From contig DFIX01000040.1 of assembly GCA_002371495.1 (NCBI GenBank), forward strand, positions 1 through 58,103: a stretch of 58,103 bases of DNA, in the 5' to 3' direction. The notes below the pieces were generated by a model, which had not been told where the DNA came from, did no database searches, and saw only the letters and a program-made list of their open reading frames with translations. Position numbers and translations under genes: made by a program. This DNA is from Eggerthellaceae bacterium UBA3686. GTDB taxonomy: Bacteria > Actinomycetota > Coriobacteriia > Coriobacteriales > Eggerthellaceae. Below, piece after piece: positions 17,366-26,162 of this stretch. The first letter of the stretch is position 1. Each line of letters begins with the position of its first letter.

Positions 17366-19321
17366 CTATTTCTCGACCGGCTTCTTGAGGATGCGCAGCA
17401 TCAGCGCGCCGACGACGGCGCCGACGACGAGCGCGACCAGGTACATCGGCCAGTTGCCAACGACTGCGAACACGAAGATGCCGCCGTGCGGGGCCATCAG
17501 GGTGCAGCCAAACGCCATGGAGATGGCGCCTGCGACGGCGCTGCCCACGACGCACGCCGGGATAACGCGCAGCGGGTCGGCGGCGGCGTAGGGGATGGCG
17601 CCTTCAGTGATGAACGACAGGCCCATGATGTAGTTGACCGGAGCGCTCTTGAGCTCGGTCTCGGTCCAGCGATCCTTGAAGAACGTGCAGGCGAGGGCGA
17701 TGGCCAGCGGCGGCACCATACCGCCGATCATGACGGCAGCCATCATGTCGTAGTTGCCGAGCTCGATGGAAGCCAGGCCGAACAGGTAGGCAGCCTTGTT
17801 GATCGGGCCGCCCATGTCGATGGCCATCATGCCGCCGAGCAGCAGGCCGAGCAGGATCTTGGCGTTGCCGAGGCTGGTCAGGAAGTTGCCGATGCCGACG
17901 TTGATGGCGATCATGATCGGGTTGACCGCGCACATGAACACGCCGATGAAGGCAAGGCCGACGAGCGGGTAGATCAGCATGGGCTTCATGCCGTCGAGCG
18001 CCTGCGGGATGTGCTCGCAGATCTTCTCAAACCACAGCATGAAGTAGCCGCCCGCAAAGCCTGCGAGCAGGGCGCCCAAGAAGCCGGCGGAAACAGCCTG
18101 GCCGGCAGGTTCGGCGAACGTGCAGCCGGCAGCAGCCATGGCACCGCCGACGAAACCGACGAGCAGGCCGGGACGGTCGGCGATGGAGCGGCCAATGTAG
18201 CCGGCGAGGATGGCAAGCATGAAGCCGAAGCTGACGCCGCCGATGCCCTTGAACCATGCGGCGATCGGCGTGTTGGAGCCGAAGTTGCCATCTTGCGGCG
18301 CGCCCATGATCGTGTCAATGAGGAACGCGAGCGCAATGAAGATGCCGCCCGCGACGACGAAGGGCAGCATGTGGCTGACGCCTTCCATCAGGTGCTTGTA
18401 GACTTTACGGCCGACGCTCTCGTTCTCGGCAGACTCGTCGGAAGCCTCGCCTGCACCGCCGGAATGCGCGTAAACCGGGGCCTTGCCTTCGATGACCTGG
18501 TTGATGAGCTCTTCGGGCTTGTTGATACCGTCGGCGACCTTGGTGATCAGCACCGGCCTGCCATCGAAGCGCGCCATTTCGACATTCTTGTCGGCGGCGA
18601 CGATGATGCCGTCGCATGCCGCGATCTCGTCTTTGGTCAGGATGTTCTTGGCGCCGCCCGAACCGTTGGTCTCGACCTTGATCGAGATGCCCATCTTCTC
18701 GGCCTGCTGATTGAGGGCCTCGGCTGCCATGTAGGTGTGCGCGATGCCCGTGGGGCACGCGGTGACGGCGAGCACGCGGATGGCGCCGTCGTCTGCGGGT
18801 GCGGCGGCTGCGGCCGCGGGGGCTGCATCGTTAGCTGCTTCCTCGGCTGGCTCTTCCTCGGGAAACTTCTCGCGTTCCTTGTCGTCGATCAACTTGAGGA
18901 ATTCCTCGGCGCTGCCCGCGGTGAGCAACTGGTTGCGCCAATCGACGTCCATGAGCATCGTCATGAGGCGCGCGAGCACCTCGAGATGCACTTCGCCGTC
19001 GCTCGGGGCGGCGATCATGAAGATTAGCTTGCTGGGTTGTCCGTCTGGCGCTTCGTAGTCGACGCCATCGGGCACCGTGATCGCAGCCAGGGCAGGTTTT
19101 GCAACCGCATCGGTTTTGGCATGCGGAATGGCCATGCCCTCGCCGATCGCCGTGGTGCCGCCGGCCTCGCGGGCGAGAATTGCCTCGCGGTACACGTCGA
19201 CATCGCTCAGGTTGCCAGCTCCGTTATGCAGGCTGATGAGCTTTTCGATGGCATCGCTCTTCGATGCCGCCGAAACCCCTAGCTCGATTGCCTCCGGGGC
19301 CAGAAGATCGGTAATTCTCAT
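17366..19321 (-). CDS. fruA: Fructose PTS enzyme IIABC
   Basis: A 651-residue fructose permease that imports fructose as fructose 1-phosphate. EIIA comes first, with phospho-His67 in MAIPHAKT. After an Ala/Glu/Pro linker the EIIB domain has Cys189 in VTACPTGIAHTYMAA. The EIIC membrane domain fills the rest, with GFVGGAMAAAGCTFAEP and MALA-type helices, ending in a charged tail. Start at ATG 19321 is set by AAAGGGGATCCC; the ATG five codons earlier overlaps that ribosome site. It sits 56 bases after fruK and 72 before ptsH. Confidence 0.96.
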   Translation of the reverse strand: MRITDLLAPEAIELGVSAASKSDAIEKLISLHNGAGNLSDVDVYREAILAREAGGTTAIGEGMAIPHAKTDAVAKPALAAITVPDGVDYEAPDGQPSKLIFMIAAPSDGEVHLEVLARLMTMLMDVDWRNQLLTAGSAEEFLKLIDDKEREKFPEEEPAEEAANDAAPAAAAAAPADDGAIRVLAVTACPTGIAHTYMAAEALNQQAEKMGISIKVETNGSGGAKNILTKDEIAACDGIIVAADKNVEMARFDGRPVLITKVADGINKPEELINQVIEGKAPVYAHSGGAGEASDESAENESVGRKVYKHLMEGVSHMLPFVVAGGIFIALAFLIDTIMGAPQDGNFGSNTPIAAWFKGIGGVSFGFMLAILAGYIGRSIADRPGLLVGFVGGAMAAAGCTFAEPAGQAVSAGFLGALLAGFAGGYFMLWFEKICEHIPQALDGMKPMLIYPLVGLAFIGVFMCAVNPIMIAINVGIGNFLTSLGNAKILLGLLLGGMMAIDMGGPINKAAYLFGLASIELGNYDMMAAVMIGGMVPPLAIALACTFFKDRWTETELKSAPVNYIMGLSFITEGAIPYAAADPLRVIPACVVGSAVAGAISMAFGCTLMAPHGGIFVFAVVGNWPMYLVALVVGAVVGALMLRILKKPVEK

Positions 19322-19377
19322 GGGATCCCCTTTCATGAATTACCATGCCGCATCGAGCGCCGCGGCCGCGCATGTTG

Positions 19378-20331
19378 TTATGATTCGAGCCGCTCGAGCA
19401 GCTCGTTCACCAATGTTGCGGGAGCGAGTCCCGGAGAGAACGCCGTGGCACTGCCGCACGCTTGGGCAAGTTTGTAAGCCTGCTGGTAGGCGGTAGCCTC
19501 GTCGGCTCCCGATTCGGTTGCGCGCACGAAGCCCTCGACGAAACCTGCGACGACACTGTCGCCCGCGCCGACGCTGTTGACGAGCGTGCCCTTGATGACC
19601 GGCGCAGTCTGCAGGTTGCCCGTAGCGTCGAGCAGCAGGCTTCCGAGCCCGCCGCGGCTGACAAGAACGTTTTGGGCCCCTTGGTCGTGCAGCTGGCGTG
19701 CGCCCTCGATGAGGGCCTGTTCGTCGAGCGGATTGCAGCCGGTGATCTCAGCAAGCTCCTCGTCGTTCGGCTTAACGAGGAACGGCTTATACGGCAGCGA
19801 CTGCAGCAGCACTTCCTCGGTTGCATCGACGACGATGTAGGCGCCGCGCCCGTCGAGGCGTGCCATGATGCGCGCGTAGATGTCTTTAGGTGTGCCTTTG
19901 GGCACGCCGCCCGACAGAATCACGAAATCGCCCGGCTCAACCTTGTCGAGCTTTTGGAAGAACTTCTCGAGCGACTCGTCGTCGATGGGGGCGCCGCCGG
20001 CGTTGATTGCGGTCTCGGTGTCGTCGTCGGATCCGGCCGTCGTGCCCTTCAGCTTGGCATTAACGCGTGTGTTGCCCTTGGGCAAGTGCACGAAATCGGT
20101 GGGAATGCCGTCTTCGGCGAGCGCTGATTCGAGTGCCGCGCCCGTCCAGCCCGCGATGAAGCCCCAAGCGGTGCTGGTGCGGCCAAGGTTGCGAAGAACA
20201 TACGAAACGTTTACGCCCTTTCCGCCGAAATAGAACTCTTGGGTTACGGCGCGGTTTACTTTGCCGAAGGCCAGGTTGCGCACTTGCATGATGCAATCGA
20301 TCGCAGGGTTGAACGTTACGGTGTAAATCAT
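19378..20331 (-). CDS. fruK: 1-phosphofructokinase
   Basis: Phosphorylates fructose 1-phosphate to fructose 1,6-bisphosphate with ATP, feeding glycolysis. The 317-residue PfkB-family protein shows TVTFNPAID at the N-terminus, GGKGVNVSYVLRNLG for substrate binding, and the anion-hole/catalytic motif NSVGAGDSVVAGF. First gene of the fructose operon, with a matched promoter and repeated operator just upstream. No fruR regulator gene is adjacent. Confidence 0.96.
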   Translation of the reverse strand: MIYTVTFNPAIDCIMQVRNLAFGKVNRAVTQEFYFGGKGVNVSYVLRNLGRTSTAWGFIAGWTGAALESALAEDGIPTDFVHLPKGNTRVNAKLKGTTAGSDDDTETAINAGGAPIDDESLEKFFQKLDKVEPGDFVILSGGVPKGTPKDIYARIMARLDGRGAYIVVDATEEVLLQSLPYKPFLVKPNDEELAEITGCNPLDEQALIEGARQLHDQGAQNVLVSRGGLGSLLLDATGNLQTAPVIKGTLVNSVGAGDSVVAGFVEGFVRATESGADEATAYQQAYKLAQACGSATAFSPGLAPATLVNELLERLES

Positions 20332-20367
20332 ACGCTAGCCTTTCTGCGGAGCAATTTTGACCAAGAC

Positions 20368-20396
20368 ATCATACGATTTACCTCTTTCGATGTCTA
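20368..20396 (-). promoter_or_regulatory. Promoter of the fru-pts operon
   Basis: On the minus strand TAGACA (20391-20396) and TATGAT (20368-20373) are spaced by 17 bases, about 36 bases before the fruK start. It overlaps the direct repeat described next. Confidence 0.65.
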
Positions 20397-20414
20397 ACGA
20401 TTTCCGCTCTCGAT
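20373..20414. promoter_or_regulatory. Direct-repeat operator of the fru-pts operon
   Basis: ACGATTTACCTCTTTCGAT (20373-20391) and ACGATTTCCGCTCTCGAT (20397-20414) are near-identical direct repeats offset by 24 bases. One fills the -10/-35 spacer and the other lies over and upstream of the -35. A DeoR-type FruR regulator is a natural candidate, but that is inference. Confidence 0.55.
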
Positions 20415-20570
20415 AAGCATGTTTTTTTCGCTATGAACTTCATCCGGCCTCGGCGGGTTTCTGGTTGTCGCGAATAATCGCGTTCATGCAGCATCGGCCG
20501 ATTTCGTGCTGGATGGCCTGGGCGACCCGGCCCAGTGAACCACCTGTACCAGGCACGCCTGCTTCACCCG

Positions 20571-20907
20571 CTAGGCGATGCGGAACTCGCCGCCGGCGCC
20601 CCACTCCCAGCTGCCGCTGACGCCGCAGGCTTCGGCCACGACCTGGAAATGGTACTTCGCTATGCCGAGGTCAAAATACTTCTACGTTCGATATTTCTGT
20701 TCCCTCGAGGAAATGATACACCTTGCCTGATTTCGAATCCTCGATGTCGTAGTTCTTGGCGCGGGCGCTCAGGGTCCTGCCGATGCGAAACGATTCGCCT
20801 TTCAAGGTCTCCGCTTCGAATTCAAACTCGGCATGAGCGTGGCTTCGCGCCTCGACCGAAGCCCCAGCCCCCCTTCGACAATCTTGCGCCCCTACTTCCC
20901 ATTGCAC
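20571..20907 (-). pseudogene. Nitroreductase-like C-terminal remnant, frameshifted
   Basis: Two reading frames together give protein-like text: SFRIGRTLSARAKNYDIEDS to GTEISNVEVF in one frame, then YFDLGIAKYHFQVVAEACGV ending GGEFRIA in the next, with the switch near 20680. DLGIAKYHF near the C-terminus resembles the end of nitroreductase-family proteins. No N-terminal FMN domain is present. The surrounding 20420-21105 holds only debris. Confidence 0.45.
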
Positions 20908-21042
20908 GCCCTGCCCTTCATACGCTGGGAGAACGCTGGGTAGTACACGACATTGCTGCAGATGTCTGCAATCTGCGGTACCTCACGGCCGCAAACGACG
21001 AGCATCCACGGGTCCTTCTGTCGCACTATGGTTTTGATGGCC
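20890..21042 (-). pseudogene. Short protein-like fragment (50 codons)
   Basis: A frame from ATG 21042 reads MAIKTIVRQKDPWMLVVCGR, then EVPQIADICSNVVYYPAF and a stop. It looks coding in composition but lacks a ribosome site and a recognised domain; it is probably another remnant of the same decaying region as the nitroreductase fragment. Confidence 0.3.
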
Positions 21043-21105
21043 ATCTTTAGTGGCTACTAGAACGGCAGCCACATATCAGCCTTCTGTATCCTGGCCATCC
21101 CGACG

Positions 21106-22068
21106 TCAGCGGACTCCTAACAGCGTCTCGTACAGTTCCGCGCGCGCATACTGGTGCTTCGGCGTAACAGGGCGCTGTCGCACTCCAAGAAACACCCTTA
21201 TAGACGTGGCAAAGTTTGCAAACGCCAAAGGATGGTACAGCTGATGACGCTTGATCTGGCGAACTGTATAGCCCCTTCCCTCAAGTATCGTTTTGCGCAT
21301 TGCATCATATTTTGATTGCTGCTCTTCTTCATGCTGGCGGCCGTCGTATTCGATGATAAGCTTTTCCTTGCGCCAGAGCATATCAGGCTTCACGCTTGAG
21401 CCCCGAAGTATTTCCATCTCGTGCGGCTTCAAGTCGAGTTCTGGATTCAACTCGGGAAGCCCGAGATTGTACCCGCCATATTGCAGGGGCAGACAAAGCA
21501 AAAGAAAGAGCTTCGTCTCCGTTGGGGAGGCAGATCCCCCATTTAGATACTTGGCGGCTTTTCGCGCAATCCCGATGCCCGACAATCCATGCCATGAATC
21601 GACATGTCGTCTGAGCAAACCGACGTCGATGAGCGGGTAATTCCGCTGAACCATGCCTTCGATGTTCTCCGGCCTCAACGCATAAGTTCCGCACAGCTCC
21701 ATACCCAGTTCAACCGCCTCGATAAAGGAAAGCGACTGACACATTTGCACGAAACACAGCTCGGGTGAGACGACAAAAACCCCATCCCAAAGGGGGTAAA
21801 GTGCATGATGCGGTAACTGATGTCGCTGCTTGTGCAACTTGAATTTTTCAGGGCATCGCGGTGGATTCGAGGCAGGTACGAGGATATCGATAGGTGCCGG
21901 CCCAAACTCAGATTCTGGGACGTTGAACGACCGGAACTCTTCCATCGTGCGGGCGCAGTCGCGCAACGAGCGAATATCTCTTTCTTTGCCCTCAAGTACA
22001 TACCAGGGAGGATTTGTACGCCAATACGTTAACGCTGAATTGTGACTCACGAACAGCGATGCTGCCAT
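21106..22068 (-). CDS. Hypothetical protein with C-terminal endonuclease-like (DUF559/Vsr-type) domain
   Basis: A 320-residue protein. The C-terminal third contains VKPDMLWRKEKLIIEYDGRQHEEE, a D-x(n)-E-Y-D arrangement typical of PD-(D/E)XK nuclease-fold proteins of the DUF559/Vsr type. The N-terminal part (MAASLFVSHNSALTYWR and the following 180 residues) resembles DNA-binding regions of abortive-infection-type coriobacterial proteins, a weak impression only. GAGGGG before ATG 22068 is a fair ribosome site. It stands alone, flanked by debris and AT-rich DNA, suggesting transfer. Role unknown; defence or DNA repair are possibilities. Confidence 0.6.
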   Translation of the reverse strand: MAASLFVSHNSALTYWRTNPPWYVLEGKERDIRSLRDCARTMEEFRSFNVPESEFGPAPIDILVPASNPPRCPEKFKLHKQRHQLPHHALYPLWDGVFVVSPELCFVQMCQSLSFIEAVELGMELCGTYALRPENIEGMVQRNYPLIDVGLLRRHVDSWHGLSGIGIARKAAKYLNGGSASPTETKLFLLLCLPLQYGGYNLGLPELNPELDLKPHEMEILRGSSVKPDMLWRKEKLIIEYDGRQHEEEQQSKYDAMRKTILEGRGYTVRQIKRHQLYHPLAFANFATSIRVFLGVRQRPVTPKHQYARAELYETLLGVR

Positions 22069-22700
22069 TTTTTGCCCCTCTAACTTCTAACCACTTTGTC
22101 TCGACCAGAGCAATCATTAGCCACATGCTTCTGCATCCAGCCAAACGATTCGCTCGATCGCGGAGCCCGTCCCGAGTATCGACCATAGAGGCAACCTGTT
22201 GGGCTTCTATTCTCAAAATTGTCAATTTTTTTATTTTGAGAGACATAAGCCAAAAGAACACGTTTTCACGAACAGGCAAAATACAATCTGATAGTGAAAA
22301 GGACTTGAACTACTACCAAGCAATTATGTGCTCACCTGGTGTTATACATTATCCTAGATTTGATTATGTCTCTCGATTCGTAAATTTTGTCAATATTGGA
22401 TACATTAGCCGAAAACGCGCTAGGAAAAAAGGGCCACCATCGAACCGCCCACTGCCGTCGCGCCCGGACCCGCATGCGCCGAAAATGGTTCAACGGAGGG
22501 CTGCCAGGCGATTCTTGCATAATGAGCGCGCTGCACCACGAGCTCAAGATTCGATTGCAATCAGGAGCTATATAGGCTCGGCGTGCGCAAAGGGATAGAT
22601 TTCGTAGACTTGTATTCTCCGAAAAGGCCTCGAAGAGCATATCGCGCCTCCGCTCAATTCATTACGACAGCCCAGCCATCTTCAGTGGGATAAATCGCGA
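22069..22700. other. AT-rich stretch without a credible gene
   Basis: Base composition drops clearly between about 22190 and 22440 compared with all neighbours. TCTCAAAAT (22211-22219) pairs with ATTTTGAGA (22233-22241). Frames here have no family features or ribosome sites. It looks like foreign or decayed DNA. Confidence 0.5.
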
Positions 22701-22796
22701 GAACGCCCAGTTCGTCGTCCCGTCCAAAGCATGTCACCCTGCCCAGCTGCCATGTCAGAGGTCTCCGAAGCGAAGCGGAGGTATGCGTTGCACGCA

Positions 22797-22825
22797 AGTT
22801 CAAGTCTCGTACATTCCACCACAAA
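22797..22825 (+). repeat. Copy of the tRNA-Asp 3' end (attachment-site remnant)
   Basis: AGTTCAAGTCTCGTACAT followed by TCCACCA matches the T-loop, acceptor arm and CCA of tRNA-Asp at 11300-11376, with 18 consecutive identical bases and two changes after. The 5' part of a tRNA is absent and the T-stem no longer pairs, so this is not a working tRNA. Confidence 0.7.
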
Positions 22826-22850
22826 ATTCCCGTTTACTGCGCCCACCCTT

Positions 22851-22881
22851 CTGCGTCTCGTGCACCACGCACGAGACGCAG
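22851..22881. repeat. Perfect 13-bp hairpin after the tRNA remnant
   Basis: CTGCGTCTCGTGC (22851-22863) and GCACGAGACGCAG (22869-22881) around ACCAC. A second, smaller stem AAACCC/GGGTTT with five Ts follows at 22914-22935 and resembles an intrinsic terminator. Confidence 0.7.
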
Positions 22882-23036
22882 AACCTCTTACGAAACCCTT
22901 TTCTGAGGCCCCTAAACCCCTGCTGGTGGGTTTTTCATCCGCATGTAGCAAGCTCAATGGTTCAATGGCGGCAACCGCAAAGTCAAGTCACCGGACTATT
23001 CCTTTGCCAGAGTCGCACACTTCGACAAGCGCGCAT

Positions 23037-23043
23037 GGTATAA
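23037..23043 (+). promoter_or_regulatory. Extended -10 promoter candidate
   Basis: TGGTATAAC lies about 40 bases before the ATG at 23085 and fits an extended -10 (TGN-TATAAC). No clear -35 is seen. Confidence 0.4.
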
Positions 23044-23084
23044 CACAAAGCAAAGATCAACGCGTGGGAAAAGGGGGCCGGACG

Positions 23085-23690
23085 ATGGCCGAGTATGCAT
23101 TCGGGGCAGACGAATATGTGGTGATGAAGGCACAGGAGGTTACCCCGGACGGCAAGAAGGGTCTTTCGTCGATGCGGCCATCCGAGCTCATTCTGACAAA
23201 TCTAAACATCGTGCTTCCCGTAAAGGGCCTGACCGGCAAGGTGAAGGGCTATGAGGTGTATCCACTTAGCGACATCCGCATCGTTGACGGACGCCCGCAA
23301 TGCCGGCTAGACAAATCCGATTTCATGGACGTTAAGCTTGAGCTCTCGATGAACCGGGGGCTCGTGTCGTTCAAATTCGGAGGTTTGGAAGGCAAGAAGG
23401 AAATCCGAACTTGGATCAATGCAATCTATCAGCTGCTAGTCGGGCACGACGCGCCCGAGGATGCAGTGGGAAAAGGACGTTTCGAGTCGATGTTCGACGA
23501 AGAGAATGTCGCCGATACATTCGGGCGCATGTTCGGAGCGTTCGAAGGGGCGTTCCAGAAACGGCGCGATACAAGAGCGGCCGACGTGAGCATGCGCTGC
23601 CCATCCTGCAACGCGTCCATTAAAGGCCGTCCCGGCGAGACAATTGAGTGCCCCTATTGCGGAACGTACGTGACCTTACCGCATGCGTAG
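23085..23690 (+). CDS. Hypothetical protein, PH-like domain with C-terminal zinc ribbon
   Basis: A 201-residue cytoplasmic protein with no signal peptide. Residues 1-120 alternate short strands and end in a helix (GLEGKKEIRTWINAIYQLLV), a layout like bacterial PH/GRAM domains; this is an inference from pattern. The C-terminus has CPSC and CPYCG, a four-Cys zinc ribbon. Start at ATG 23085 follows AAAGGGGG; the longer open frame runs back through the tRNA remnant and is not coding. It is followed 50 bases later by a small membrane protein and may be cotranscribed. Confidence 0.75.
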   Translation: MAEYAFGADEYVVMKAQEVTPDGKKGLSSMRPSELILTNLNIVLPVKGLTGKVKGYEVYPLSDIRIVDGRPQCRLDKSDFMDVKLELSMNRGLVSFKFGGLEGKKEIRTWINAIYQLLVGHDAPEDAVGKGRFESMFDEENVADTFGRMFGAFEGAFQKRRDTRAADVSMRCPSCNASIKGRPGETIECPYCGTYVTLPHA

Positions 23691-23739
23691 ACTATCGTAG
23701 CGGAATGAAATGGTGGGCAAATCGAAATGGAGGCCTAAA

Positions 23740-24048
23740 ATGACCAACACCTTTATCGAGCGCCAATTGGAAAACAGTCTGAAGGGCGTGCTCGGTAACA
23801 GAGCGGGACGCGTCGTAAGAGCCATTAGCAAGATGGCCGCCAAGCAGGGAGGCGAGTCGGCCATCGAAAACTACCAGATGCTCGGCAAACGCGCACTCGT
23901 TGTAGTTGGCGTCATCGCCGTCGCCGTGCAGGTAACGGCATCGACCGTAGGCTACGTAATCTCGCGCAGGCGCGAGGAACAGCGCATCGAGCAAATAGTC
24001 CACCGCGTGCTCGAAGAGGAGCGCCAAAAGGACGAGACAGAAGCGTAA
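23740..24048 (+). CDS. Small single-span membrane protein
   Basis: A 102-residue protein starting MTNTFIERQLE. One membrane segment (ALVVVGVIAVAVQVTASTVG) is flanked by a basic N-terminal half and a charged helical tail RRREEQRIEQIVHRVLEEER. ATG 23740 has GGAGG eight to twelve bases upstream, which decides the start over an upstream in-frame ATG at 23710. No family recognised. Probably in one transcript with the zinc-ribbon gene before it. Confidence 0.65.
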   Translation: MTNTFIERQLENSLKGVLGNRAGRVVRAISKMAAKQGGESAIENYQMLGKRALVVVGVIAVAVQVTASTVGYVISRRREEQRIEQIVHRVLEEERQKDETEA

Positions 24049-24052
24049 AAAC

Positions 24053-24076
24053 GACAATTCGGGAACCCCCTGACAG
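24053..24076. repeat. Degenerate palindromic repeat, GGGGAGACTCCCC family
   Basis: GACAATTCGGGAACCCCC followed by TGACAG keeps the flanks and a shortened core of the dispersed repeat. It lies just after the small membrane-protein gene. Confidence 0.4.
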
Positions 24077-24307
24077 CAAGGACGGACATCGGAGCTTCTA
24101 ACGGTTCTTCTTGGAGCTTGTTTCGGTCGAGCTCGACTTCCAGACGGACTCTGGGCTAGGCCCGGTAGAGCTCAACCCTGAAGAAGATTCTGCGCCTGCT
24201 ATCAGGAAGCTAATGTCGCCCCATAGGCCTCTGCCGCATAAGCGGATGCGATATCATTTCAATGGCTCTGCAAAAGCGCTCGCCACGCCATCGATAAGGA
24301 TCCTCTT

Positions 24308-26053
24308 ATGAAATTGCACAAGCTCTTTACTTTGCTCGGCACAATTCTGCTGATTACAGGTCTATTCGGTTGCGCTTCGCAAGCCAGTGATGCATCCGCG
24401 CCGTCCAATGCAACAAGCGAGCAAAGCGTGGGACCCTACACGCAAGAGATGACAGACGATGCCGCCAAAGCGCTTGAAGACGAGCTGGGCGCGTTCGAGA
24501 TAACTACGGCACAGCGCGAACTCGCAAAGAGCAACACGGCTGGCTACGAGGTGCTTGACGCCGGTCGCGGCAACCCCAACTGGGTAAACGCCAAGGCACG
24601 GCGCGCATACACGAGGTTGATGGACTTCGCCATCGAAGAGTGTCAACTCGACATGGAAAAAGGCGACATGGCGGGTCACGGCATCCGCGAAAAGATTGCG
24701 GAGCGCTTCGACGCGGCCATGAACCCAAACGACGAAATCGACAAGTTCCTCATCGATGCCGTTGCTTACTGCACTGAACAGCTCTCTATAAACAAGGCCA
24801 AGCTGCTGGTTGAATTGACTGACGGTATCATCGGCAACTATTACCCCGACCCCAGCCGCTGCCTCACCTGCACGGAAACGATACTCAACGACTACCTGCA
24901 ATCCACGTTGTACGCCGACGCCGACCTCAAGGAGACAACCCAGGTATTCCCCACCGAAGGAGGATCGGCCGCGATGAGTTACGTCTTCCATTCCCTCAGC
25001 CACAACCACGTGCTCTCCCCCGGCGACAAGATCGCCATCGCGACGCCCATCTTCACACCCTATTTGCAGATACCCGGTGTCAACAACTACGGGCTGGTAT
25101 CGGTGAGCGTCACCTCGACCGCCGAAGAAGGCTGGGATATTGCGCCAAAAGAGCTCGAGAAGCTCAAGGATCCCAATGTGAAGGCGTTTTTCCTGGTCAA
25201 TCCGTCAAATCCCGCCTCGCACGCTCTGAGCGACAAGAGCCTGGAAGCTCTGGTCGAGGTTGTCAAGGCCAACCCCGACCTCGTAATCCTGACTGACGAT
25301 GTGTACGGCACGTTCGTAGACGAGTTTCGCTCGGTCTACAGCGTGCTGCCGCATAACACCATTCTCGTGTACTCCTATTCCAAGCTCTACGGTGCCACGG
25401 GCTGGCGAATCGGCATGATAGCCATGAACGAAGACAACGTGGTCGACAAGCTGATAGCGCAACTCCCCGATGAAGACAAAGCTGCCCTCGACGACGAGTA
25501 CGACATCGTGACGGAAGATCCCGCCTCGATGCGCTTTATCGATCGCATGTGCGCCGATAGTCGCTCTATCGGCTTATACCACACGAGCGGCCTTGCCACC
25601 CCATCGCAAGTTTTCATGGACATCCTTTCCCTCACTCATCTGGTGAACAAAGACGCAGACCCCTACATAGAGCAATCCAAGGCCCTGGTAAGGGAGCGAT
25701 ACGATGCCCTCATGGGCGCGCTCGACATAAAGCCTGACCAGGACCGCGAAAATGCGCAGTACTACGCGCTCATCGACATCAACGAGCTTTGCAACGCCCG
25801 TTTCGGCGATGACTTCACGAAATGGCTGAACGAGCAGATGACCGATCTCGAATTCCTGAACGACCTAGCCGCGAAAAAGGGCGTCGTGCTCATGTACGGC
25901 CCTGGGTTCGAGGCTCCCGAAGGCAACGTCCGCGTGTCACTCGCCAATCTTGACAAAGACGACTATACCGAAATCGCACGGCGCCTAAACGAGCTGCTAG
26001 ACGAGTACCACTTGCTCTACGAGCAAGAAGCTCAGCTCCCCAAAGCGGCTTAA
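24308..26053 (+). CDS. Aspartate 4-decarboxylase-like PLP enzyme with a lipoprotein signal
   Basis: A 581-residue fold-type I PLP enzyme resembling bifunctional aspartate aminotransferase/aspartate 4-decarboxylase, which makes alanine and CO2 from aspartate. Motifs: DAGRGNPNW, FPTEGGSAAM, NPSNPASHALS, LTDDVYGTF with the PLP-pyridine Asp, YSYSKLYGATGWRIG with Schiff-base Lys359, and a C-terminal VRVSLANL. It is unusual because the N-terminus is a clear lipoprotein signal: basic start, hydrophobic core, LFGC with Cys22, then a Ser/Ala linker. AAGGAT precedes ATG 24308. This places the enzyme outside the membrane, where PLP supply is unclear. Neighbours are a HAD phosphatase lipoprotein and an alanine/glycine symporter. 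Confidence 0.85.
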   Translation: MKLHKLFTLLGTILLITGLFGCASQASDASAPSNATSEQSVGPYTQEMTDDAAKALEDELGAFEITTAQRELAKSNTAGYEVLDAGRGNPNWVNAKARRAYTRLMDFAIEECQLDMEKGDMAGHGIREKIAERFDAAMNPNDEIDKFLIDAVAYCTEQLSINKAKLLVELTDGIIGNYYPDPSRCLTCTETILNDYLQSTLYADADLKETTQVFPTEGGSAAMSYVFHSLSHNHVLSPGDKIAIATPIFTPYLQIPGVNNYGLVSVSVTSTAEEGWDIAPKELEKLKDPNVKAFFLVNPSNPASHALSDKSLEALVEVVKANPDLVILTDDVYGTFVDEFRSVYSVLPHNTILVYSYSKLYGATGWRIGMIAMNEDNVVDKLIAQLPDEDKAALDDEYDIVTEDPASMRFIDRMCADSRSIGLYHTSGLATPSQVFMDILSLTHLVNKDADPYIEQSKALVRERYDALMGALDIKPDQDRENAQYYALIDINELCNARFGDDFTKWLNEQMTDLEFLNDLAAKKGVVLMYGPGFEAPEGNVRVSLANLDKDDYTEIARRLNELLDEYHLLYEQEAQLPKAA

Positions 26054-26077
26054 TGGGAAGCCGTGCCCTAGTTTCGC

Positions 26078-26126
26078 GACAATTTGGGGAGTCTCCCCCT
26101 ACCGTCAGGGGAGACTCCCCTCTTTT
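26078..26126. terminator. Bidirectional terminator made of a double palindromic repeat
   Basis: GGGGAGTCTCCCC (26086-26098) and GGGGAGACTCCCC (26108-26120) are exact inverted copies and each is itself near-palindromic. ACAATTT precedes and TCTTTTC follows. It sits between two convergent genes, so it can end both transcripts. Confidence 0.75.
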
Positions 26127-26162
26127 CCATGAGTGACAGCGCTACGTACCCCGTTGTGCAGC

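Noticed and set aside
22014..22598. Plus-strand 194-codon frame in the AT-rich stretch
   Set aside because: No ribosome site, no domain text, odd composition, and it overlaps the 5' end of the minus-strand nuclease-like gene.
22797..22825. A second complete tRNA gene
   Set aside because: Only the 3' part is present; no 5' acceptor arm or anticodon arm can be found and the T-stem does not pair.
22682..22957. Minus-strand frame reading VVECTRLELACNAYL across the tRNA remnant
   Set aside because: It is the translation of antisense tRNA-like sequence; such frames are common artefacts. No ribosome site.
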